Shown one piece after another: positions 8,784 to 16,453 of a DNA stretch of 27,268 nt. The notes under the pieces are model-generated. The model saw only the letters and a list, made by a program, of their open reading frames with translations, did no database searches and had not been told where the DNA came from. The stretch is from a virus. The DNA is taken from positions 1-27,268 of IMG/VR virus record IMGVR_UViG_3300021378_000136; one strand, written 5' to 3'. Both the position numbers and the translations under genes were made by a program. Position 1 is the first letter of the stretch, and the number at the start of each line of letters is the position of its first letter.

Positions 8784-10649
8784 TTAGCTCTCGAGTTTAA
8801 GTGCGGCGATCGTAACTGTTACTGTACCTGTTGAACCTGAATTATTTTGTATTGCTACAGGAACTTCAGTTTCTGAATCATCGAGCCAGCCCATAATAGC
8901 AGGTGTTACTTTAAACACTGTATTTGCTGAAGTAGCAATAAATTCTGCAATAACTCCAGAGCCGTCAGCGGGGTCTGTTCCTTGAACTCTTGATGCATCT
9001 GCAGTTCTTGATGATGTATCAGAATATATTCGTATCCATGATTCTTTTTCAGCAGTTACTTTTTGTATTGCGAATGATTTACCTAATGTAGCATATGCAA
9101 CACTTCCACTAGCACCATCAGATATAGAAGCGGTTGTTTCAGCTTCACTAACTCTACTTGCACCACTACCGCCGCTTGATGATGGGTCAGCAATAACAAC
9201 ATCACCAATCATTCCACTATGACTAGTACAAATATACTTATATGTACCACTTATACTTCCTGGTACTTTCCAATATAAAACACCTGATGTTTTGCCTTGT
9301 GCGTTTGAACCTGTTGTCCTAGTTCCATCAGGAGCGATATGAACAAGTCCTGTATTATATGCAGTACTTGCATCTGAACGAATTTCAAATGGATGCGAAC
9401 TGGTAACACCTGTTAAATCAAAGGCAATTGTTTCTCCTGCATTAACATATAGTGTTGGATTATCTGTTGTACCGTAATGATCTGAACGATATGCGGAAGA
9501 ACCGTTAGGTGTCATAACATGAACTGTACTTGCAGGGTATGCAATATCATGAACATCAAGATCTGCTGTATTAACTTCAGTTAAAGCGGCTAGTGTTGAA
9601 GAACCGCCACCGCCTGTTGCATCAGCAACCCAAGCATAATCAGAACCGTCCCAAGATAATATTTGATTATTACTTGCGCTTGAAACATTAAGATGAGAAT
9701 CAACATCAGAATTTGCATATTGTGTAATTGTACTTGATAGTTGACCTGAAGAAGCAGATAAGCCTGTTCCTGCAAGCATAGCAACAAAGTCTGTTACTGT
9801 TTCTTTCTTTGTATTACCTGAATCATCGGCATCAATAAATGCAATACTATCTGCGGTAACATTAAGAATTCCAGCATCAACACTATTTAAGTTAACACTG
9901 TTTGAACCACCGCCACCACCTGAGGCTGCAATAGTAACTGAATCTGTTGATGAATTAGCAGTTAATGTAATGTTAGATCCTGCGACAATGTTTAATGTAT
10001 CAGTACCTGATGCTTGTATATTAACACCACCTACTGCTACTGTTGTAAAAGCATCACCGCCACCTGATGACTGTGCAACCCAATCGTAATCTGAACCTGT
10101 CCATGATAAGACTTCATTACTTTGTGCTGCACTTGTATTTAAATGAGAATCAATATCAGTATTAGCAAATGAAGATCCACCTCCGCCTGAAGGTTGTTCT
10201 ACCCAAGTATAAGTACTATCTCCATTTGTCTTAAGAATGTAATCAGCTGTTTCTGAATTCGTAACATTATTTGCATAGACATGAGGAGCAAGAGGGTCTG
10301 TATAATTTAATATTGTACCACCAGAAGTATCTGCTAAAAGCTTTCTCCATGAACCGTGGGCATAATACAAAGAACCTGTACTATGTGCATGGCCAATAGC
10401 ACCATGATATACACTTGGATCAATTGCTAATAGCTCTGCCTCTGTGTTATATAAGAATGATACTTTATGCGGCTTACCAATTAAATCAAGTGCACCAGCA
10501 TTATCGAATAGGTCAATTGGGTTCTGGGAATTACCCAATGCTAGGTATAACTCATTAAAGTTATCGTTTGTTTTATCGAATGCATTCCTTAACGGATCAC
10601 CTGTTCCGTCGTTTGCGGATGCACCGATGTTAATTACTTGCTTTGTCAT
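8784..10649 (-). CDS. Fibre-like virion protein with a C-terminal-half cupredoxin domain
   Basis: 621 aa. The N-terminus INIGASANDGTGDPLRNAF...NDNFNELY is the recurrent start of many phage fibre and baseplate-attached proteins. Residues about 140-350 are low-complexity with Gly-rich linkers and two similar units (ANTDIDSHLNTSAAQSN..LSW at about 160 and ANSDVDSHLNVSSASNN..LSW at about 310). Residues about 390-485 form a cupredoxin: SHPFEIR with His419, then TYKYICTSHSGMIGDVVI with Cys474, His477 and Met480. The last ~120 residues (SWIRIYSD, SRTADASR, TDPADGSGVIAEF, then VTPAIMGW) match a C-terminal beta domain I recall from cyanophage fibres. It sits directly before the S8/cupredoxin gene, 3 bases from it. 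An AGGAAAA ribosome site precedes the ATG. Probable role: peripheral baseplate or short-fibre protein contacting the host; a copper or redox role is inference only. Confidence 0.75.
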   Translation of the reverse strand: MTKQVINIGASANDGTGDPLRNAFDKTNDNFNELYLALGNSQNPIDLFDNAGALDLIGKPHKVSFLYNTEAELLAIDPSVYHGAIGHAHSTGSLYYAHGSWRKLLADTSGGTILNYTDPLAPHVYANNVTNSETADYILKTNGDSTYTWVEQPSGGGGSSFANTDIDSHLNTSAAQSNEVLSWTGSDYDWVAQSSGGGDAFTTVAVGGVNIQASGTDTLNIVAGSNITLTANSSTDSVTIAASGGGGGSNSVNLNSVDAGILNVTADSIAFIDADDSGNTKKETVTDFVAMLAGTGLSASSGQLSSTITQYANSDVDSHLNVSSASNNQILSWDGSDYAWVADATGGGGSSTLAALTEVNTADLDVHDIAYPASTVHVMTPNGSSAYRSDHYGTTDNPTLYVNAGETIAFDLTGVTSSHPFEIRSDASTAYNTGLVHIAPDGTRTTGSNAQGKTSGVLYWKVPGSISGTYKYICTSHSGMIGDVVIADPSSSGGSGASRVSEAETTASISDGASGSVAYATLGKSFAIQKVTAEKESWIRIYSDTSSRTADASRVQGTDPADGSGVIAEFIATSANTVFKVTPAIMGWLDDSETEVPVAIQNNSGSTGTVTVTIAALKLES

Positions 10650-10663
10650 GGCGTTTTCCTAAA

Positions 10664-10679
10664 TTTTTATATATTTATT
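10664..10679 (-). promoter_or_regulatory. Candidate late-promoter box before the fibre-like gene (weak)
   Basis: The 34-base gap between the gp7 homologue and the fibre-like gene contains, on the minus strand, AATAAATA followed by TATAAAAA. Each differs by one base from the T4 late box TATAAATA. Initiation about 6 bases downstream of the first box would give a ~17-base leader that still includes the AGGAAAA ribosome site. The gap is nearly all A+T, so a chance match is quite possible. Confidence 0.3.
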
Positions 10680-10683
10680 TTAA

Positions 10684-13600
10684 TTAATAAGTTATACTGT
10701 AATTATCTTCTAAGTATTTGTTTACGAGGTTTCTCATATCAGCAGAAGTAGTATGTCCTACTGCATCGTTCAAAAATATAACGTCTCCGTAGTCAACGAG
10801 GAATGAATTTGTTCCATACGATGTACCACTCGATTGGCTACCTGAATATCCTTGTGCTTGAGCAAACGCATATGCACTATTTGGAGCACTCAAGTGAGTC
10901 ATACCTGTAAAGTTAGCACCACCGTTATATGGAATCACTGTATCTAACGTTCCATTTAATTGTACTATTTTTCTTTGAGGTATTGGGTTTTTAATTGCAT
11001 TATATCCATCATTAGCATATGCATCACCCGTTAGTTCTTCATCTGCTGGATAAAAGAAATAACCACCTCTATATTGATCATCATTAGTTTGTGATCCACC
11101 ACATATAATAACATCAACTGCTGAGTCAGTTATTTCTACAGCTGCTCTTAATGCAAGTGCTCCACCATTTGAGAATCCCATAATTCTAAACTTAGTTGTA
11201 TCAACATTATTATAAAGTTTCAGTTTAGTGATTAAATCATTTAACATTTCAATATCAGGGCCGTTGCTTGGCTCATTTGAAATATTCCATGTATCATTAT
11301 AACCGTCTACTGCGATTAATACATGTCCTGGTAATACGGAAGCATTTTGAGCAATCATACCTGCAGCGTTACCGCCTGCTCCATGTAGTAAAATAGCAAC
11401 TGGGTAAGGAGCCGATCCTGATGTAGGCATTTGCACTGTTACTTCATAATCAAAGAAACCTTGGCTCCAATTTTTTGTTATGTCCAAATCTGTCGATGCA
11501 GTTAAAGTTAATCCGCCGCTTCCGCCTGGTGTATGGTCAGCAGAAACATACGAACTGTCTGAAGTATAGTTTGTAATTGAAGCTCTTAAGTCTGCAATAT
11601 CAGCAATGTCTAATGGTGAACCTCCACCTTGATCATTAAACAATCTCAAGAACCTTGTCTTAACGTCAGATCCAACAAAAGATTTGAATATAAAGTCACC
11701 AAACAGTTTACTACCTGCTAAGTGAACATTTTCTTTAAGTGCAGTTTCGTATTCCTGTAATGGCATTGATGATTTAATCTGATAAGAATATTCTTGGAAG
11801 AAATCACTATCTTGTATTCTTGAACCGCTATCATAATATTCTTGTGTATATGCGTTGGATGTACCTGTCACTGTATAAAGAATGTCTGCCATTGATGTAT
11901 ACCAAGCCTGCTGTTTAAAGTTAGGCTCAATCACATTGTCAAATCGTATTTGACTTTGTGGTAGTAATGTATTTTCTCCGTTAGCAATTTTTGTGAATTC
12001 TACAGCATCAGCAGAATCAATACTTCCGCTTGAATTAATATCACCGTATGCAAATCCGTCAGGTGCAAGTGACTCTGCCCAGTTTTCAAACTCTAACGCA
12101 ACACCACTTGGCAATGAACTACTTACAGCAACTGCAGTAATTGATGTGGCAAAGTCCGATAGAATTGAAATAGAATCAACTGATGTTTTACTTAATTGTT
12201 TGTATCCAGCAAGCTGAGAATTTTCGCCAGCCCAATAGCCTTGAGTAACACCTTGCGTCTTAGCTCCGATAGTTCCTTGAGAAACAGGAAGTCCTGTTGG
12301 ATCCAAAGGATCTATAAGCTGTCCTGGATATCCGTCAACATAACCAAAGCCTGAAGATAATATACTTACTTCTTTAACTCTGCCAATCGCAAATTCTGTT
12401 TCTGCATTAATCTCTGCATTATTACCGTATGTGTCAGTACCTGAGTAATCGTTTGAAACACCAGTTACATTATAAATTGGAGTGGATATTCCTGACCTAA
12501 TAATATCAAGACCTGTAAACCCATAATAATCAAATGGTACAACTGTAATTGCTCCTTCGTCATTATTTACTGATAGTACTCTGCCTCTTACGGTGCCTGC
12601 TTGTTCTTTTACAATATCTCCAATCGAGAATCCACTTGCTTCGGCAACATCTTGGAATCTTATAATTTGATTTCTTCTTTCAAAATTTTTCATTACAGAA
12701 TCTTCAGCTCGAGCATATACATCGTTTTTGTATTCAGAGCCTGGATTAATATTATCAAATCCACTTATTTCACCAATTGTAAAATCGGTAATCGCAAATG
12801 CATCATTAAGCGCAGTATTTAAATTAACTGGTGAAGCGGTGCCTGACATAGCAGCGGTTGATTCATAATCAGCTGCATTAATGACAGTAGGTAAATGTGG
12901 TGTAATTACATCCTCTATGAGAGAAGCAACTGATGCATTCTTTAAGGATGTTACTTTTACATCGTTTACATCTGAAGTATCAGGATAAAGATCACCTGGA
13001 GAAGTTTCATTCTTTTCTGTTACTCCGTTTCCATTAGCACCAATGACAACTGTAATGTTGCCGCTTGCTCTTACTGTTGTGATTGTACTTGACCCAGTGA
13101 AGGCTAACCCAGTACCCATACGAATACCAACAGTGCTTTTGTTTTGTCCTATAACCGTACCAGAATTGCCTGAGCCGTCTTGTACTGTTTCACCAATGAT
13201 AAACCCTTGATTATAACCAGTTTCAGAGTTATCACAAATGATTGATTGGTTAGAAACTAATAATCTCGCATTATCAATTGTATAGCCATATCCACCGTCA
13301 ATTACTTCGTAGTTAATCTTACCTGTAATTTCGTTTGTGATATCAGTAACGATTACTTTTCCTGCGTAGGCATTGTCTTGTTTTACATCAAGTATCTCGC
13401 CAACTCTTCTGCCTACTAATCCTTTTTGTGATGTATCAACAGTAAATGAAGATAGTGAACCGTTAATTCTTCCGAAGTTAATTTGCTCGCCGCTTATTAC
13501 ACTAACGATATCTTCGTATCTTGAAAAGGTTCCTTGTATATCATCTAGATATATCACAGGAGTTTTAATTCCATTTAAAATAAAGAAGTTAACCGATCTT

Positions 13601-14139
13601 ACGGCGGCTCGAGCTTTTGTTTCAGATCCCTCAACGTTTTGAGATAATAAATTAAAGTAAGTATATTTCTTATTCGTAATAGATAAGAACTCATTTTGGT
13701 TTGGAAGCATTTGTAAATAAACACCTTGCCTCCATTCACTATCAGAAATCTTTGCCATTTTTTCAGAAGGATATATGATTTCAATATCGAACTCTTGATA
13801 GAAAATAGCAAAGAATAATTCTATCCCTCTTTTTGTACCTTTTGAGCGATACATATCAAGAATGTTTTTAACAATAAAAGAAAGTATATCTGTCTTAAGA
13901 GGAAGATCAGCAAGAAACTTTTTCTTAAAGAATATTAACATACTCGTAATAGTAGTGTCAATGTCTTTTAATTCAAACAGTCTTCTCTGATTATAGATTC
14001 CTTGATTTTGTTGTGTTTCACAAAACTTATAGTACTCTTCAACAAGAGAAACAAGCTCAGGACCGTTCTCACGATATATCGCAGGAAATTGCTGTCTTAC
14101 AAACAGTGATATATTTTTTTCTATTTCACCCTGAGGCAT
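10684..14139 (-). CDS. 7: Baseplate wedge gp7 homologue fused to a C-terminal alpha/beta-hydrolase
   Basis: 1151 aa, at the gp7 position directly after gp6. Residues about 25-130 (ELVSLVEEYYKFCE, DILSFIVKNILDMYRSKGT, RGIELFFAIFYQEFDIEI) parallel the C-terminal half of T4 gp7 (FCEAYIQYLSDGY, FFESRSYDFYSTKGIEASYKFLF). Residues about 770-820 (QEYSYQIKSSMPLQEYETAL, AGSKLFGDF) parallel the T4 segment YYVMKIKSNLPSS..HPVGFGF. Residues 700-711 form a dockerin/EF-hand-like loop (D700, N702, S704, G705, I707, D711). From about 880 to the end is a PHB-depolymerase/LpqC-like hydrolase: oxyanion motif HGAGG at 919-923, nucleophile elbow GFSNGG with Ser990, acid in NGTLDTVIPY (Asp1066), and His1129 in AVGHTT. 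No stop or internal ribosome site separates the halves. It probably puts an esterase on the outer wedge; the substrate is unknown (surface ester, polymer side group or polyester are options). Confidence 0.85.
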   Translation of the reverse strand: MPQGEIEKNISLFVRQQFPAIYRENGPELVSLVEEYYKFCETQQNQGIYNQRRLFELKDIDTTITSMLIFFKKKFLADLPLKTDILSFIVKNILDMYRSKGTKRGIELFFAIFYQEFDIEIIYPSEKMAKISDSEWRQGVYLQMLPNQNEFLSITNKKYTYFNLLSQNVEGSETKARAAVRSVNFFILNGIKTPVIYLDDIQGTFSRYEDIVSVISGEQINFGRINGSLSSFTVDTSQKGLVGRRVGEILDVKQDNAYAGKVIVTDITNEITGKINYEVIDGGYGYTIDNARLLVSNQSIICDNSETGYNQGFIIGETVQDGSGNSGTVIGQNKSTVGIRMGTGLAFTGSSTITTVRASGNITVVIGANGNGVTEKNETSPGDLYPDTSDVNDVKVTSLKNASVASLIEDVITPHLPTVINAADYESTAAMSGTASPVNLNTALNDAFAITDFTIGEISGFDNINPGSEYKNDVYARAEDSVMKNFERRNQIIRFQDVAEASGFSIGDIVKEQAGTVRGRVLSVNNDEGAITVVPFDYYGFTGLDIIRSGISTPIYNVTGVSNDYSGTDTYGNNAEINAETEFAIGRVKEVSILSSGFGYVDGYPGQLIDPLDPTGLPVSQGTIGAKTQGVTQGYWAGENSQLAGYKQLSKTSVDSISILSDFATSITAVAVSSSLPSGVALEFENWAESLAPDGFAYGDINSSGSIDSADAVEFTKIANGENTLLPQSQIRFDNVIEPNFKQQAWYTSMADILYTVTGTSNAYTQEYYDSGSRIQDSDFFQEYSYQIKSSMPLQEYETALKENVHLAGSKLFGDFIFKSFVGSDVKTRFLRLFNDQGGGSPLDIADIADLRASITNYTSDSSYVSADHTPGGSGGLTLTASTDLDITKNWSQGFFDYEVTVQMPTSGSAPYPVAILLHGAGGNAAGMIAQNASVLPGHVLIAVDGYNDTWNISNEPSNGPDIEMLNDLITKLKLYNNVDTTKFRIMGFSNGGALALRAAVEITDSAVDVIICGGSQTNDDQYRGGYFFYPADEELTGDAYANDGYNAIKNPIPQRKIVQLNGTLDTVIPYNGGANFTGMTHLSAPNSAYAFAQAQGYSGSQSSGTSYGTNSFLVDYGDVIFLNDAVGHTTSADMRNLVNKYLEDNYSITY

Positions 14140-14150
14140 ATCTTACTCTC

Positions 14151-16031
14151 TTAATAAGCTGTGTTAATCGTTGTGTTTGGCGGATTTGTTGCTGACTGCG
14201 TTGCTATCGGAGTTCTGAATTCTTCTAGGTCCATTGTTAATTTAACGTCAGTATCTCTAATAATGAATACTCTACCTTTAGGAGCTTTAACATCATTTTC
14301 TTTTGTCTTTGCTGTTATCTTAATCGCTGCGCCTGTGAATGACTCAACCTTAAAGTTCGTTAAAGTAACTTCACCAGTTATATAATTAACCGTACCTACA
14401 GTAGGATTAATAATTTGAGGATTAGTTACCTCATCTGTAATTGTCATTATATTTCCATTACCATCGTCTTGTAAGAACATACAAGTTCCATCTTGGTCAA
14501 ATACAGATGACTTAATAGCAGGTTTATAATCTGTGAAACCATTTACCGCTTTAAAAGGATATGGTTTTAGTAATTCAGCTTCAAATCTAAACTTAGGATT
14601 TGTACTAAAGTTAAGTGGTGGATTATATTCAATAACAGGACAGATATTAATTTCATTACTTTCGATACCCGTGTCTAATAAATCAATGATAGACGATAGT
14701 TTCGATGATCTTAATGTTTTATTAAAGTCGTTTAAATTATCTGTATTATATTTACTTATTGCTGCTCGTACTAATGTTTCAAGTTCAGGGCCTGTCTTTT
14801 CAGTATTCTTTTTACTATAACTTATTGTGCCTGTAATATCAGCATATAAGAATTTTGTTTGAATAAAGATTGGTTCAACACCTAATGGACTTCTTTCACT
14901 TAAATAACTAATGTATGAATTAGATAAAGTAGTTGAAACGATTTGTGCATTCTCATTTAAGTAAACTGAAATACCAACCTTTCCATATTGAGGTGGATCT
15001 AATAATTCGCCACCGTATGCAGAGACTGCTGTAATTTCAGGGAATGCTTGTTTTAATAATATTTCGTAATCAGATGATGTGACTGCTCTTTCCTGAACCT
15101 GTAATGCTTTAGGAGCAAAGTAACGAATGCTTTCTAATGATTCACGTTCAGATCCGCCTGCCGCAATTGCTGTACATGTTCCAACAGTTGTTGCTCCGTC
15201 AATAAAGCTTGCTTGCATTTGATCGCCAATCTTTCCTGGTGCTCCGTTTGCTTCCGCACCCGATGTAATTCTATAACGTACTCTTACATCTTCTTGTTCT
15301 TCAGGTTGTAAACCAAACTGATTCTTACCAAAGTAAATTGCATAGCGATCATCAAGGTATGGTTCTAAATAAAATACTTTATCTGTAGGCTTAACACCAA
15401 AGATTGTATTTGCTCTTGTAAAAATATTTTGATCATCGGTTTGTTCAGCATCAACAAAGACAACAATTGAATCTGTATCTACTTCGTTGTTTGTTAAATT
15501 AACTCGTAATGTTCCATCAGCATCTACAATGAATCCTTCTTTTTGGAAACTTTGTAACATTTCACCTTCGTAAACATCAACATTTTCTGCTACATATACA
15601 CCAGCTGATACTCTTCTTGCGATATATGCTTGATCTGTAATAAAGTTAAACGAACTACCTTGATAGCTTACTGAGAAGTCAGCATACTTTGGAATTGTAA
15701 TTGTTGAAGCTACTTCATCAGTTTTTGTAATCGTAACTGTTAGTGTTGCTTTTGCAGATTTACGTGAACGAGGAATATAGTTTAATTCTTTAGCATGGGA
15801 AACGATAGAGTTCTTAAGGACGGCAGAGTCAAGAAACATTTCGTTAAGAGCCATGTTAGTATAAAAGTTACCTTGATAACTATTAAATGCAAGGACATCC
15901 AGTAATACAGATAAGTTACTTCCTTCGAAGTTATAATCTTTAAACTGTGTTTGCGTTTCTAAATATAATTGAAGCTGACTTTTGATACTATCAAAATCAA
16001 GTTCTGTAATTGGAGTTTTTGGATTTGCCAT
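14151..16031 (-). CDS. 6: Baseplate wedge subunit gp6
   Basis: 626 aa against about 660 in T4. gp6 forms the inner ring that holds the wedges together around the hub and triggers sheath contraction. The N-terminus (TPITELDFDSIKSQLQLYL, FEGSNLSVLLDVLAFNSYQG, MALNEMFLDSA) is the strongly conserved gp6 signature in T4-like phages, including marine ones. The middle part (RYFAPKALQVQERAVTSSDY) is the Baseplate_J-like motif shared with P2 gpJ-type wedge proteins. The gene lies between gp25 and gp7, as in the conserved wedge cluster. The gp25 stop is 2 bases before the start, and AAGGAAT in the end of gp25 is a likely ribosome site. Length and motifs look normal. Confidence 0.93.
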   Translation of the reverse strand: MANPKTPITELDFDSIKSQLQLYLETQTQFKDYNFEGSNLSVLLDVLAFNSYQGNFYTNMALNEMFLDSAVLKNSIVSHAKELNYIPRSRKSAKATLTVTITKTDEVASTITIPKYADFSVSYQGSSFNFITDQAYIARRVSAGVYVAENVDVYEGEMLQSFQKEGFIVDADGTLRVNLTNNEVDTDSIVVFVDAEQTDDQNIFTRANTIFGVKPTDKVFYLEPYLDDRYAIYFGKNQFGLQPEEQEDVRVRYRITSGAEANGAPGKIGDQMQASFIDGATTVGTCTAIAAGGSERESLESIRYFAPKALQVQERAVTSSDYEILLKQAFPEITAVSAYGGELLDPPQYGKVGISVYLNENAQIVSTTLSNSYISYLSERSPLGVEPIFIQTKFLYADITGTISYSKKNTEKTGPELETLVRAAISKYNTDNLNDFNKTLRSSKLSSIIDLLDTGIESNEINICPVIEYNPPLNFSTNPKFRFEAELLKPYPFKAVNGFTDYKPAIKSSVFDQDGTCMFLQDDGNGNIMTITDEVTNPQIINPTVGTVNYITGEVTLTNFKVESFTGAAIKITAKTKENDVKAPKGRVFIIRDTDVKLTMDLEEFRTPIATQSATNPPNTTINTAY

Positions 16032-16033
16032 CT

Positions 16034-16453
16034 CTATCTATTCCTTTCTAAAATAACATCTAATTGGATTGGTTGCTTAACATTACGAACAAAGAAAGTA
16101 ATTCCTACTGATACATTATGACTATCTAGGCTACCGTTAACTGATACGTTTAATAGTTGTGCCCTTGGTTCGTATTGTTCAATAGTAGATGTTACTCTAT
16201 CTTCTATAAGTTTTAGTGTACCGGGCGTCATATTCTCAAAAAGCATTGCTCTTATATTGCCACCTAAGTAAGGTTGCATTAAACGTTCACCACGATCTGT
16301 TAAAATTAAATTCTTAATTGATTCTTTTACTGCGTCTTCATCTTTTAATAATACAATATCTTTTGACACTGGAGATTGTAATAGATCCTTTTTAAAGTCA
16401 CTATTAAGATTTATCTTTTTATTTCTCGGTGATAAGTACTCTGCTATTGCCAT
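16034..16453 (-). CDS. 25: Baseplate wedge subunit gp25 (gpW/gp25 family)
   Basis: 139 aa, close to T4 gp25 (132 aa). gp25 binds gp6 and gp53 in the inner wedge and is the sheath-initiation adaptor; homologues exist in contractile tails and type VI systems. Visible family features are the early SDFKKDLLQSP, AVKESIKNLILTDRGERLMQP, GGNIRAMLFENMTP, the conserved acidic-Pro-Arg motif EPRAQL near residue 96, and a beta C-terminus with VGITFFVRN. Its ATG overlaps the stop of the upstream M15 gene (TAATG), so the two are probably translationally coupled. Confidence 0.93.
   Translation of the reverse strand: MAIAEYLSPRNKKINLNSDFKKDLLQSPVSKDIVLLKDEDAVKESIKNLILTDRGERLMQPYLGGNIRAMLFENMTPGTLKLIEDRVTSTIEQYEPRAQLLNVSVNGSLDSHNVSVGITFFVRNVKQPIQLDVILERNR

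Noticed and set aside
10684-11510. Hydrolase as a separate gene mis-joined to gp7 by a sequencing error
   Set aside because: The frame is continuous with gp7-like sequence up to about residue 870, and I saw no start with a ribosome site at the junction. A true fusion is the simpler reading.
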